From contig CM018686.1 of assembly GCA_009363875.1 (NCBI GenBank), forward strand, positions 9,362,001 through 9,426,000: a stretch of 64,000 nucleotides of DNA, written 5' to 3'. A program made the translations under genes and the position numbers. Each line of letters starts with the position of its first letter. The stretch's first letter is position 1. This DNA is from Mikania micrantha (Eukaryota > Streptophyta > Magnoliopsida > Asterales > Asteraceae). This document shows positions 22,088 through 32,999 of this stretch, in pieces. A model generated the notes under the pieces. That model made no database searches. It saw only the letters and a program-made list of their open reading frames with translations, and was not told the DNA's origin.

Positions 22088-24666
22088 TAATTTAAAAATA
22101 TTACGACCAATTAACTCATGAATTATATGCTAATTAATACTAACTAGTTTTTACCAGTCGCATATTGCGGCGGAAACCCCGCGTACTGTTGCAACGGCGA
22201 CAAATGCTGATGAGAAACATGTCACAATAGCTTACACTATGTCGTAAAAGCTCTAAAGCATACTCGTCATAAAAGCGACTGTTACGTTGTCGTAAAGCCC
22301 AAAAGTGTACTCTATCGAAAAAGTAATCGTCAAAAACATGAATGAGAACACAGACAAAAAGGAATGCATCAAGAACACAAAATCAGAACATTAAAAAAAA
22401 TTTGCAATGAAAAAACCATATGTTAACTAGTTCAAACATAATTATACTTTGTTGTAAAAATGACCGTTAATTTGATATAAAATCTAAAAGCATACCACAT
22501 CGTAAAAGTAGAGGTCAAAAACCTAAATGAAAATACAAACAAAACGGTAAGCACTAAGGACCCAAAATCAAAACTTAAAAAAGAAACGTACAATTCAAAA
22601 ATCATAAATTTATTGTAATTTCAGCTTCCAATGATAATGTTTTAGCTTCCAAAACTTTCAGTCCTGTGTTAAAAAAGAAGTTACCAATATGAAAACAAAT
22701 ATAACTTACTGTTCATTAACCATTTGTATTTTGATATATATGTAACTAGCCTAGAAACCCATGTATTACATGGGTTGTTGAACAAATATAATATGTTATA
22801 AACAATAATTTACCAAAAGATTTATATGTAGCATTTATCAATTATTGGTTAAATAAGAAAAATGAAAATTTAAAAATTTTAAATAAGAAATAATTATAAA
22901 TATTTAGTAATTTTAAAATTATATAAACATATAAGATATAGTTAAAATTTTATTACATTTTATTAATTTTTAGTAAATTAGTAAATTTTTATAATAAGAA
23001 AAAATATAATTATTAATATTTAATTGTATAATTTAATTAGTAAAAATTATTAATATTTTTAGGAGAGAAATGCGAGAAAAATTCTTTACTATTAATTAGA
23101 AGATGACCAGTGTCTTTTAAAAATACTCTTTTATAAGAGTAGGTAAATATATATTTTATAGATTTGAATTTTATGGATAAGTATTAAATTTAAATTTAAA
23201 TTATTTTATTTTAGATAAACATGGGTAAATAAATAATTTAAATATCAAATAATATTTACCGTAATTACAGCTAGCAAAATAATTAAAATTTTATTATAAA
23301 TTACTGTATTATAATTAAAATTAATGTATTATATTTAAAATTGTATGTTTAAGTAATATGAAGGCTCATCTCAAAGAAGTTCAACAATCCTAAACCTAAG
23401 GAGAAGGTTCAACAATTATAACCATGTTCATCATCCTAGAAATCCAGACATCGATTAATTAAAGCATAAATTGAATAAAAAAATCCAATCTCGTTTCAAC
23501 AAATAAAGAACCAAATAAAACGATCGTATACGATTCAAAAGACAAAATTGAAAAGGAAAAGACGGTGGAAGATACATGAAGGGGACACCGAATAAGCTTA
23601 GGGTAACCACAGGAGGGCAAAGGCCTAACTCCAAAGCTGCTGAAAGGAGAAAAATGAGAAGAAACCCCCACCCATCGATCAACCAGTTGTGAAAATTAGC
23701 AATTGTTGTTGTAGAACGTAATTATGGTCGTCAAAGATGAACAGTGTTTTATGGGTATGCATAGGTAATATGGGGATTATATATGATAGAGACACGAAGA
23801 TGATGGAATCGGCTGGTGAAAAACTTGTGGGGGGGATGGAATCGGCCGGTGAAAAACTTGCGGGGGATGGAAGCACTGATGTTACAGATCTAGGGTTTTG
23901 GGTAATGAAATAGGAAGAAATGGGAAAACAATTGTGCATTTCAGGTGAAGTGAGAAACCCTATAACAGGTTAATTTGGGTCAAGTATTAGGCGGGAAACA
24001 AAAAATTGTAGTGGTGTAAAAAAATGACAAGTGTCACCTAGTTATACTCCTTTATTAGTTTAAGAAGATTTCAGTTTTCATCTTTCTTCTTTTAAAAAGC
24101 TCATAATAAATTAATAATTAGGTTTAATTTCCAAATCCAATTAAAAAAACAAACCCAAATAGGATAGCAAATCCAACTAAAAAAACCCAGATATTCTATT
24201 TTTGGTTACTCTTCCTGTTTTTCTTCGTTCCCCCACTGTCGTTACCAAGTTCTTTCTCTTTCTCGAGCTTTTGGTCAAAGATTCTTCGACCACTACCCCT
24301 CCAAAATCAGCTGTTTTTTTTTTTCATTTTCATCGGTGTAGATCAAAGATTAAAGGTTAGTCTTACTCTTTTTGTTCTCGTGTAGATCACAGCCGCTCCG
24401 GTCCTCTGATCGACTACCGATCTTTGGGTCCGATTACCAGAAATATCATCGGCTGCCTTGCGCTCAATGAATAATCAATTTTTACAACATTGTCTAAATT
24501 CGGTTAAATAGGTTTAACCGAATAAACAAACCGATTTAAGGAAAGTATGAAACCAATCATTGAAAATCGAATTCCAAATTCAGAAATATGGTTATGAACC
24601 GAACAAAAAACCGAATTCACAATTCAGTTTGGTTTTTTTGTTAGGGATGTGGTTCGGTTTTCTAAA
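22088..24666. other. AT-rich spacer with small repeats
   Basis: No supported gene. It holds a GTAAAAGC/'tcgtaaaa' repeat-rich stretch (22200-22560), a palindrome AACCCATGT-att-ACATGGGTT (22757-22777), and a tandem duplication 'gatggaatcggc.ggtgaaaaacttg' (about 23797-23867). An AACCGAA-rich segment adjoins the copia element (24480-24660). Confidence 0.5.
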
Positions 24667-24861
24667 TGTTAGTCTAAACTTGTAATAAAAGGCTAAGTTA
24701 GTTGTGTTTCTTAGTTTTCTGTTATTGTTTGTTACACTGAATAATAGACAGCTATAAATAGATGTGAATCTGTATTTGTACACAAGCAGATTAATAAAAG
24801 AAATCAAATGATCGATTTCGAAATTCTCTCTCAAATTAGCATAATCATATACCATCTTACA
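24667..24861 (+). repeat. 5' LTR of the copia element
   Basis: Starts TGTTAGTC and ends ATCTTACA. Contains TATAAATA at 24753-24760 and an AATAAAAG polyadenylation-like signal near 24793. At 195 bp it is a short copia LTR. Confidence 0.9.
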
Positions 24862-24863
24862 AT

Positions 24864-24875
24864 TGGTATCATAGC
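24864..24875 (+). promoter_or_regulatory. Primer-binding site (initiator Met tRNA-like)
   Basis: TGGTATCATAGC follows the LTR by two bases and differs at one position from TGGTATCAGAGC, the complement of the initiator methionine tRNA 3' end. Confidence 0.75.
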
Positions 24876-24975
24876 TCTGTGTTTTGAACTCTCGAATTGC
24901 GCTCAGAATCGGTGCTTGACGAAGATCGCGGAGAAGGTTTCAAGTCAGAAACCATCGATCGATTGATCTGACGGA

Positions 24976-25920
24976 ATGGATCAAGAAGCGCCATTAACGT
25001 ACCAACAAAGACGAAGAAGGCAAGTCATGAGAGATGGAACCAATTCTGGCACAATCGTCACGATAAAAGAAAGTGGTACAGCCTCTCTACAATGTCTGAT
25101 GCTCAATGTTAACAATTATAACATTTGGGCTATCAAACAGAAGGCGGTATTCAAAGTCAATGGAATTCTTGAAGCACTCGAACCCGGAATTGGTATGGCC
25201 GTGGATGCAAAGATGAATGATATGGCGGTCGCATTGTTGTATCAAGCAATACCAGAGGAGTTGGTGTTACAAGTTTCACAGTGCCAGACAGCCAAACAAA
25301 TCTGGGAGGCCCTGAAGGTAAGGTTTGTGGGTGCTGATCGAGTTAGAGAAGCACAGCTACAGACCCTGCAGAGATTGAATCCCTGAGGATGAGCGATAGC
25401 AAAGGCATTGATGAGTTTGCTAGTAGACTAAGTCAATTGGTCACCAAGGCAAACAGCCTTGGATCCACTTTTGATGATAGAACGCTCGTAAGAAAACTTC
25501 TGGGTTTAGTCCCAGAAAGATTCTTGGCCATCGTAGCATCGATCGAACAATTTGCAGACCTGAACGTGATGTCCTTTCAGGAAGCAATTGGGAGGCTTAA
25601 GGCCTTTGAAGAAAGAACAAGAATAAAGGAGAAGCAGCCTAGTTCCAAGCTCGAACAACTGCTATTAAGCTACGATTCGAAGGCCTGAATCTAGTCAAGG
25701 GGCTGCAAGAGGTGCCGGGAGACAAGGCTCCAAGGGACGGGGCAGAGGTAGAGGCCCAGCTGGTAGAGGAAAGGGCCTAGATCAACCCTCCACGAGTTAT
25801 CAAACAAGAAAAATCAAAGACAGGACGAAGGTAAAGTGCTTCCGGTGTGACACAATGGGGCACTATGCCTCTGAATGCCACACAAGACCAAAGGAGGAAG
25901 CAAACCTCACCGAAGCTAGG
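24976..25920 (+). pseudogene. Copia gag region, broken
   Basis: The first frame (24976-25386) reads a copia Gag start (SLQCLMLNVNNYNIWAIKQK ... QIWEALKVRFVG) and stops at 25384. The gag continues in another frame from 25389 (DEFASRLSQLVTKANSLG ... LLGLVPERFL). An Arg-Gly-rich linker and the CCHC knuckle CFRCDTMGHYASEC follow around 25690-25875. Gag would package element RNA. At least two frame breaks rule out a full product. Confidence 0.8.
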
Positions 25921-28900
25921 GAAGACGGACCAGCATTAATGATGGCACTAGCCATGTTCTCGAACGAAGAAAGGGTACTTCCAAAGAAGTACATCACGGC
26001 AGAAACGGATCTGTGGTTTCTGGACAACGGAGCTAGTAATCATATGACCGGAAATAAAGATTTGTTTGCTGATCTTGATAGAAGGGTGATTGGGAAGGTC
26101 CGGTTTGGAGATGGTTCCTGTGTAAGCATAGAAGGAAAAGGGAATATAGTACTGGAATGTAAAACTGGAGATCAAAGGATATTATCCGAGGTCTATTACA
26201 TTTCCGCCCTGAAGAGCAACATAATAAGCTTGGGCCAATTGACTGAAATTGGTTATGAAGTATGGATGAAGGAAGAGCACATGTGGGTATTCGAAGGAAA
26301 TGGCACCCTGTTGATGAAGGTTCCAAGATCCTCTAATAGACTGTACAAGATAATACTCAAGGTGTGTGGGCCGATACAACCAGAGACATGGAGGGAACAA
26401 GTATTTACTCCCAATAGTCGATGACCACAGTAGATACATGTGGCCGTATCTCATCTGGTCCAAGGCACATGTGTTCAAGCGGTTCAAGGAATCCATTGAA
26501 TTGGAACTGGGCAAGAAAATTAAAGGGCTCAGAACGAATAATGGAGGTGAGTTTAATTCCAAAAACTTCAAAGACACATGCTACAAGACAGGGATGCATC
26601 ATCAGTTAACAGCTCCCTACTCTCCACAACAAAACGGAGTTGTGGAGAGGAGGAATAGGACTGTTATGAGCATGACTCGGTGTCTGCTGAAGGCTATGAA
26701 CCTGCCACAAGATATGTGGGGAGAAGGAGTGAGCCATGCAGTCTACATTTTAAAAAGAACTCCAACAAAAGCCATAGAAACAACTCCTTAAGAAGCTATT
26801 AAAGGAAGAAAGCCTAGCCTAGAGCATCTAAAGGTGTTTGGGTGTGTTGGATATGCAAAAGTGTTAACAACCAACTTGAAAAAGTTAGATGACCGAAGCA
26901 AGAAGCTCATACACCTGGGATGCCAACCGAAAACCAAGGCATACAGGATGTTTGATCCTGAATCCAAGCGAATCCATGTTTCACGAGATGTGAAATCTGA
27001 TGAGTCGAAGCCATGGAATTGGGAAAGGAAAGAAGAATCTCTTGGTCCGGAATGGACAGAATTTCTTGTTCGTAAATAAACAAGAAGAGGGGAAGTACAA
27101 AGTCACATCTTTGATCAGGATCCAAATGGTTCAGCTCAAGGCCATACAGATTAGGAGAATGAAGATGAAAATGAAATGGAGTTAGTATGGAGTAGCCCAG
27201 AGTCCACTGCAAAGGAACGAGGTCCGATTCTGACAAGAAACTCTGATGATAAAGATTACTTGTATGATCCAACAAGGGCTCCTGATGAAAGATATGATCA
27301 TACACCACTCAGAGGATCAGAAGATTTAGAAGACATCTATGCAAAAACTCAGGGCTCACGGCTCTTGCTTTTAGAAGGGGAACCAACTAATTACAAGGAT
27401 GCAAAGGGTGTAAAAGAGTGGGAAGAAGCTATGGCAGCTGAAATCAGATCTATTGAGAAAAATAAGACCTGGGAGCTTACTGAAAAGCCGAATGGTATAA
27501 CATCAATAGGCTTAAAGTGGGTATACAAGGTTAAAAGAGATGTATCGGGAGAAGTAATAAGGCACAAAGCCCGGTTGGTTGCTAAAGGATATGTGCAACA
27601 ACATGGGTGGATTTTGAGGAAGTGTTTGCTCCTGTAGCAAGGATCGAAACAATGAGATTAATTCTTGTTGTGGCTGCTCAGAGGGGCAGGTGGGTTCACC
27701 ATATGGATGTCAAATCAGCATTTTTGCATGGAGACTTGAAGGAGTTGGTTTATGTGACTCAACCTGAAGGATTTGTTAAGAAAGGGGCAGAACAGAAGGT
27801 CTACAAACTGTCGAAGCTCTATATGGGCTCAAGCAAGCACCTAGGGCTTGGAACACCAAGCTAGATGGTGTTTTGAAGGAATTGGGTTTCAATAAATGTA
27901 AACATGAGCCAGCTGTCTATAGGAAAGGTTCCAAGGAAGAAACTTTGATCATTGGGGTATATGTTGATGATTTGTTAATTACGGGGGGCTGTCCTAAAAA
28001 AATCAAAGAGATAAAGAAGAAAATGGAGGAATGATTCGAGATGACAAATCTGGGGCTATTATCTTATTATCTAGGAATATAGGTGACTCAAAACCATCAA
28101 GGAATCAAGCTTCAACAAACCAATTATGCCAACAAGATTCTGGCTCAAGCAAGATTGAGTGATTGTAATGTGACAAAGTTCCCAATGAAGCCTGGGTTAA
28201 AGCTATCGAAGAATGATGAAAGTGAAGAAGCTGATGCAACTCAATTTAGGAAATGGGTGGGTTGCTTGAGGTATTTAATTCACACGAGGCCTGATTTGAG
28301 TTACTTAGTGGGATATGTTAGTAGATTCATGCAGGCGCCAAAGCAAGTACACGTGCAAGCCTTGAAACAAATCTTGAGGTATTTGAAAGGAACAACCAAG
28401 TTGGGGTTGTTGTATCAGCGAGGAGGAAGTAGTGTCTTGCATGGGTATAGCGGTAGTAGCTTTTCAGCATATAGGGATGATGGAAAAGGTACCACTTTTT
28501 TCTTATATGGATCGAGGCCGATAACGTGGAATTCTCAAAAACAAGCTACTGTAGCCTTGTCGTCCTGTGAGGCAGAGTTCATGGCCGCTTCGACTGTGCT
28601 TGCCAAGCCATTTGGTTAAAGGGTTTACTGGCAGAGATCACAGGGACGAAAGAAGATCAGGTGGAGATCATGGTGGACAACAAGTCTGCAATTGCGCTTA
28701 TTAAAACCCAGTCTTCCTTGGGCGCAGCAAACATATCGATATGCGTTATCATTTTATCAGAGAAAGTGTTGAAAAGGAACAGATAAGGATCGAGTATGTA
28801 AGCAGTGAAGAACCAAAAGCTGATATTCTCACTAAAGCCTTGCCCAGATTGAAGTTTGATGAAATGAAGAAAAAACTGGGGCTGAAGGAGATTACAAGCT

Positions 28901-28923
28901 TAGGGGGTGAAATGTTAGTCTAA
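25855..28923 (+). pseudogene. Copia pol region (protease, integrase, RT, RNase H), broken
   Basis: Protease motif LDNGASNHMTG lies near 26020. The expected GAG-pre-integrase HHCC segment is missing: sequence jumps from RLYKIILKV to CGPIQPE near 26360. The integrase core is recognisable from VDDHSRYMW (the first catalytic Asp just before it is lost in the deletion/frame break), NNGGEFNSK and YSPQQNGVVERRNRT (26420-26670). The RT has HKARLVAKGY, FEEVFAPVARIETMR, MDVKSAFLHGDL and YVDDLLITGG (27590-27990). RNase H spans about 28440-28900 (QATVALSSCEAEF, DNKSAIAL, HFIRE). Frames change at least six times, so it is inactive. Confidence 0.85.
28902..28912 (+). promoter_or_regulatory. Polypurine tract of the copia element
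   Basis: AGGGGGTGAAA directly precedes the 3' LTR. Confidence 0.8.
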
Positions 28924-29110
28924 ACTTGTAATAAAAGGCTTAGTTAGTTGTGTTTGTTAGTTTTATGTTATTGTTTGTTACACTGAATAATAGACAGCTA
29001 TAAATAGCTGTGAATCTGTATTTGTACGCAAGCGGATTAATAAAAGAAATCAAAGTGATCGATTTCGAAATTCTCTCTCAAATTAGTATAATCAGATATA
29101 CCATCTTACA
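28913..29110 (+). repeat. 3' LTR of the copia element
   Basis: 198 bp, same ends as the 5' LTR, with TATAAATA at 28999-29006. It differs from the 5' copy by 8 substitutions and two small insertions (1 and 2 bp). Confidence 0.9.
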
Positions 29111-29293
29111 CTAAATGCCCCTGCCTTTAACTAAATACAAAGTTAATTTAATCCATATAACTATTTTACAATATTGATATTAAGACCCTTGTATTTATTT
29201 TAAACTTTCAGAAATAATCACTGTTTTACACTTTGACAAAATAAGCATTCTTTGCTACTAGAAGGACCTTTAATTTCAAATCTAATGCAGAAA

Positions 29294-29333
<40 letters not shown>

Positions 29334-29623
29334 AATAATAATAATAACAATAAAATAAAAAAAAAATAATCAAGTTGTTGGTACATTTTTTAACTCACAA
29401 ATGGCAATTGCAATTGGTTGACAACACACCCTTGAAAAAAAAAAAGGGCAACCCCCCACATTAATTCTCTTAATTACTTACCGCAATGACAAACTTATCT
29501 AAGCACTCCAACAGTCACAACATGGTACCATCATAAGAAAATATATACTTACCAAAATTAACAAATGTTGTCCGTCCACCGTTTAACCAATCCCAAATTC
29601 AAGTATTAAATCACTCGATCTAC
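29111..29623. other. Spacer with (TA)n/(AAT)n microsatellite
   Basis: A TA run followed by AAT units at about 29299-29345. No gene seen. The right half is 3' flank, and perhaps 3' UTR, of the minus-strand gene that ends at 29624. Confidence 0.6.
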
Positions 29624-29665
29624 TCAAGTTACTCTTTTCGGGTCACAAGCTGCAGCAAGATGATC
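29624..29665 (-). CDS. MTV1: MTV1-like last exon
   Basis: After a TGCAG acceptor, 42 nt encode DHLAAACDPKRVT and a stop, matching the expected end of the family (DHL...KRV). Phase 0 with the donor at 29743. Confidence 0.65.
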   Translation of the reverse strand, partial: DHLAAACDPKRVT

Positions 29666-29743
29666 CTGCAAACCAAAATGAAATTAAAGATAGCAAAGAT
29701 TACTGTTGTGAAATCAAACAAACTTAAAGATATGAATGCTTAC

Positions 29744-29936
29744 AGAAATGAAATCAAATGCTTTAGTATCATCTTTCTTTGAACTGTTCATTGTTGAAGT
29801 AGGAGTTTGACTTGCAATAATTGGATTAAAAATATCTGGAAGAGCTGAAGAACTACTTGCTGGACCAAGATTTTGGGACTGCAAGCGATTCATTGTGGAT
29901 AAAAATTGCTGCTGGGCAAAAAGGTTACTCATGCCG
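29744..29936 (-). CDS. MTV1: MTV1-like C-terminal segment, out of frame
   Basis: Reads MSNLFAQQQFLSTMNRLQSQ, then ALPDIFNPIIASQTPTSTMN and KKDDTKAFDFIS, like the family's C-terminal tail, and ends at a TCT|GTAAGC donor. Its frame is shifted relative to the upstream exon part, so it is not translated from the normal start. Confidence 0.65.
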
Positions 29937-30551
29937 AATTCCACCAGGTGTGACAATGGTCTCCAGTAATCTCTCTTCACGGCTCTTCATACCCGAATAA
30001 CGTGAACCCGGACCTGAACCGCCACTTGAATTATCTGTCTGACTTGTTTTGACCTCTTGACCCCACGGTTCTGACACTTCTGTTGACAGCTGGGTAGAAG
30101 GCAAGGCACCATTGTAACTAGTTTCATTAGTCAATGATCTTCTTAGATTCGGACTCTTGTAAGTCCCCGTACCATTATTCTTGTTTTGGGTTTGAGTTTG
30201 TGTTAAATTATTCAATCCTTGTTTAATCGTTGCACTTCCAATGCCAACCACCTCATTAAGAAATGGCTTCTTATCATCGGATGGATGGTCAAAGTTTGTA
30301 TTTCCAAATCCTTGTATTCTTTGGGTGAGACCTTCATTAGGTGGCGGTTTACTGGTGTCTTCTCCAGAAAATAGAGCTGATAAAGCTTCTTGGGCAGTTT
30401 CCCTAACAGATTTATTAAGGGCATCACCCTTTAATGGATCGGGTTGACCCTTGTGGTGAATTAGTTGACGGATGGCAACAGAGTTTCTTTGCATCTCTCT
30501 TTTAAAATCCGCACCAGACTTTCCTACTGCATACTTGATCACTCTCAACGC
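29925..30551 (-). CDS. MTV1: MTV1-like exon 2 (rest of ENTH domain and linker)
   Basis: Acceptor TTTGTAG at 30552-30558. It reads ALRVIKYAVGKSGADFKREM, then RNSVAIRQLIHHKGQPDPLKGDALNK, IQGFGNTNF and a Ser/Gly/Asn-rich linker ending EERLLETIVTPGGIR. The frame stops at 29925-29927, right after an apparent deletion junction. In the family this point normally leads into a further helical domain, which is absent here. Confidence 0.75.
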   Translation of the reverse strand, partial: ALRVIKYAVGKSGADFKREMQRNSVAIRQLIHHKGQPDPLKGDALNKSVRETAQEALSALFSGEDTSKPPPNEGLTQRIQGFGNTNFDHPSDDKKPFLNEVVGIGSATIKQGLNNLTQTQTQNKNNGTGTYKSPNLRRSLTNETSYNGALPSTQLSTEVSEPWGQEVKTSQTDNSSGGSGPGSRYSGMKSREERLLETIVTPGGIRHE

Positions 30552-31993
30552 CTACAAATAAAAATTACACAAACACTTTGTATAAATTAACAATAAATAA
30601 TAGAGTATGAATGTATAGAAATCCTGAAAAAAAATGTATTTCTTAATTTAAATTGACCAAGCTTTGTTTCTAATTCCATGTCATTAAACCCTAATTTGAT
30701 TATAATTTATCAACTAGATAAATGATCAATGATAGATTGAATAGAGACTAGAGGAGTAACAAGATGCCTTTGAGCACAAAGGCTTACTCATCAGTCGGTT
30801 AAAAATCCTGTAACCTGTTGAAACCTTAATTGTTTAACCCAAGTTAGAAAGTTTATGGGTTGTTTATGTAAATAGGTCTAACTATGCTTTCGTGTTTATT
30901 ATGTAATATGTAATATGTTTAGGGGCATATTATGTCAAGTAAAAATCTTTGTAACTGTGGTTAGGTTATATAAACCAACCATGGTTTCCAATAATTGATC
31001 GATCGAACATATCTTTCAAAGAAAGTATACGTATTTGTTATTGTTCTTCTCATCTTTGACTTATTGATTATGTATGGTTGTCCAATGGTTCAATAATAAC
31101 TTTAGTGAGGCCAACAATGAGAAGGACACACAATGAATGTTGGGGGGCCATATAGTACCGCAAACAACCAAGTTTAAGTTGTTGAGTTAAATCTACATAT
31201 ATTTAGGTAATTTTACATTCATCTTAAGATTTAGGATTTATCTCAATACCAAGTTCGCTAATGCTACTTCTCCTCAGTTTACCCGAATGACTGTTTTGTA
31301 AAAAGAAAAAATATAAGATTTTCAGTTTTCATTATTCGACTATTTTCTAATTTTTATGATTCAAAACAACAAAATATATAACCTGGAGGACAACCCAAAC
31401 ATAACCGAAACAGTTAGAGTCCAAAATTTTATAAGACCTAGGTCATTGCCTATATTATTCTTTCAAGTAAAGCCTGCCCTAGCAACGAGTCAAGTGTCCG
31501 ACAATTGGCCTCCCGTATTAGTTTCTATTTTTGCCTACATAAATGAGATACGTGTTTCTCCTTATTAAGCCTATAGTACAAGTGGGTAATGCACATGTTT
31601 ATTATGTTTGTACAGTTTTCTTTTATTTATTTTTAAAGTATTTTAAACAGCTAACAACATAAAATTTAGAGTAAATTACCGATATGCTCCTTGTCTTTGC
31701 TAATATTTCACTCTTTGTCTCTAAGTTTTATAAATTACCCATATGGCCCTTAATTTTGACATTAGTAACACATATAGTCCTTAGGTCACCAAATTATCCT
31801 CGTTTAATTAACCAAATCATCATCCTAAGTGACCAATTGGTTCATAAACATTACCCAAACACAGCTTACAGGCAATCTAAACCAGTTCTCATCATAATTA
31901 AACAAAAGTAGTAGTCACCAATTACCATGATGAATCCCATTCATAATCCATCAGCTATCGAAACAACAGAAATTGCTAAATCTGTAAATGAAC
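30552..31993 (-). other. Intron 1 of the MTV1-like gene
   Basis: 1,442 nt. On the plus strand 30816 starts TGTTGAAACC and a TATATAAAC box occurs near 30967, reminiscent of a short copia LTR, but no right end or duplication was confirmed. Around 31680-31800 there is 'aaattacc.atatg.cc' style repeat DNA. Confidence 0.45.
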
Positions 31994-32200
31994 CTTTTGT
32001 TTAACAATGGGAGACTTGTGTTGCAGACGCTTAAATATAAACTCAGATACTTCTTTGACCATGGAGACATGAGAAGAGCGAAGAAGCTCGCAAATTTCTT
32101 CCAATTTATAAACAGGAGTGACTTTATCTTCATCAGAAGTCGCTGAATCGATCATCTTTGACCTCCAGTAGGATTCCACAGCTCTCCGGCTTGTATCCAT
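31994..32200 (-). CDS. MTV1: MTV1-like exon 1 (start of ENTH domain)
   Basis: ATG at 32198-32200. 69 codons encode MDTSRRAVESYWRSKMID...VYKLEEICELLRSSHVSMVK...FKRLQHKSPIVKQK, the first helices of an ENTH/VHS superhelix. The exon ends AAG|GTTCAT and joins in phase 0 to the exon starting at 30551. Without splicing it would stop five codons later. Confidence 0.8.
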
Positions 32201-32533
32201 CTCTGATTCCGATTTTGATCCTCTCTAAAGCAAAAACGGTAGATACCAACCCTAATTAAACTGCAGAAACCAAATTCGTTTGTTGGTAACTAGTTTGATG
32301 CAATGATTCAATGGGTATGATGTTAACTGACATCAAATTGTAAAGATTAGGGTTATTTGGGGAGATTGAAATGAGGGAGGGTCTGATGGTAAATATTATT
32401 GAACAGCTTGTAAGGCATGCAAACACTTATTCTGGAGTGCTTATTTTAAAGTAAAATCATAATAATTTGTTAAGGGTGTTATTATAAACGCACTCGAGTG
32501 GGGAACATGGGTCGTAATATATTACATCTTTTT

Positions 32534-32683
32534 TTTAACAGTTAAACGAGTTCTCGGACCTAACTCACACTGAGAAAACCTTCTATCTCTTCCGGAACAT
32601 ATTTTTTGCTCCAGGCGAGACTCGAACTCAAGACCTTTCATTGCTGGTGGTCAAAAGTACCACTAGGCTATAAGCCCAATGGT
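32534..32683 (-). mobile_element. SINE with 19-bp target-site duplication
   Basis: Perfect 19-bp duplications TAATATATTACATCTTTTT lie at 32515-32533 and 32684-32702. The minus strand reads a tRNA-like head with box A (tagcctagtggta) and box B (gagttcgagtctcgcc), and ends in an A-run. At ~150 bp it belongs to the family of the fragment at 3326-3442. Confidence 0.85.
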
Positions 32684-32702
32684 TAATATATTACATCTTT
32701 TT

Positions 32703-32999
32703 GTTTTGTCATGCAGCTTAAGTTAAATTTGATCTTGTCTGTGTGCTTGATACGTTAAAAATTATCTGTACAGGTTAAAAAAATAATTTTTAAATTTATT
32801 TATTTTAAATAATTTAACATTTATTTTTCAAAGATAATTGATAAATCATTGTTTTCTTTCTAAATTAGTTAAAAGTAATTAAATAAAAGAAAAGACTCCC
32901 TTTCAAGTAAACTAATCTTGACTTATGATTCTAGTAAAGATTTGAAAATAAATAAATCATGTCTAGTTATTAAGACAAATATCTAAAATACTAAGCAAA
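32703..32999. other. AT-rich spacer
   Basis: No gene or repeat structure recognised. Confidence 0.5.

Larger units (their letters stand above)
24667..29110 (+). mobile_element. Ty1/copia retrotransposon, complete ends, inactive
   Basis: LTRs at 24667-24861 and 28913-29110 enclose gag-pol sequence in the copia order (gag, protease, integrase, RT, RNase H). Perfect 5-bp duplications CTAAA flank it (24662-24666 and 29111-29115). The LTRs differ by 8 substitutions and two small indels over about 195 bp, so the insertion is fairly old. Many stops and frameshifts, plus loss of the pre-integrase region, make it inactive. Total length is 4,444 bp. Confidence 0.92.
29624..32200 (-). pseudogene. MTV1: MTV1-like ENTH/VHS gene with internal deletion
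   Basis: Minus-strand exons: 32200-31994, 30551 to about 29744, and 29665-29624, with consistent phases and GT...AG introns. The product resembles plant MODIFIED TRANSPORT TO THE VACUOLE 1, an ENTH-domain, clathrin-associated adaptor acting at the trans-Golgi in vacuolar cargo traffic. The N-terminal ENTH part and the extreme C-terminus (ALPDIF...KKDDTKAFDFIS|DHLAA) are present, but the middle of the family protein is missing. At about 29930-29936 the two halves meet directly and out of frame, so the reading frame ends at 29925. A truncated ~275-residue ENTH protein could be made; loss of function is more likely. The identification rests on remembered family features. Confidence 0.75.

Noticed and set aside
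24592..24855. 87-codon minus-strand frame over the copia LTR
   Set aside because: Antisense to LTR and AACCGAA-rich repeat; no support.
29925..29945. GGAATTCGGCATGAG at the MTV1 deletion junction resembles a cDNA-library EcoRI adaptor
   Set aside because: One mismatch, genomic introns on both sides, and the coding sense continues; chance resemblance is more likely than a cloning artefact, though a read check would settle it.
30816..31080. Solo copia LTR in MTV1 intron 1
   Set aside because: A TGTTGAAACC start and a TATATAAAC box are suggestive, but no CA end with a matching duplication was found.
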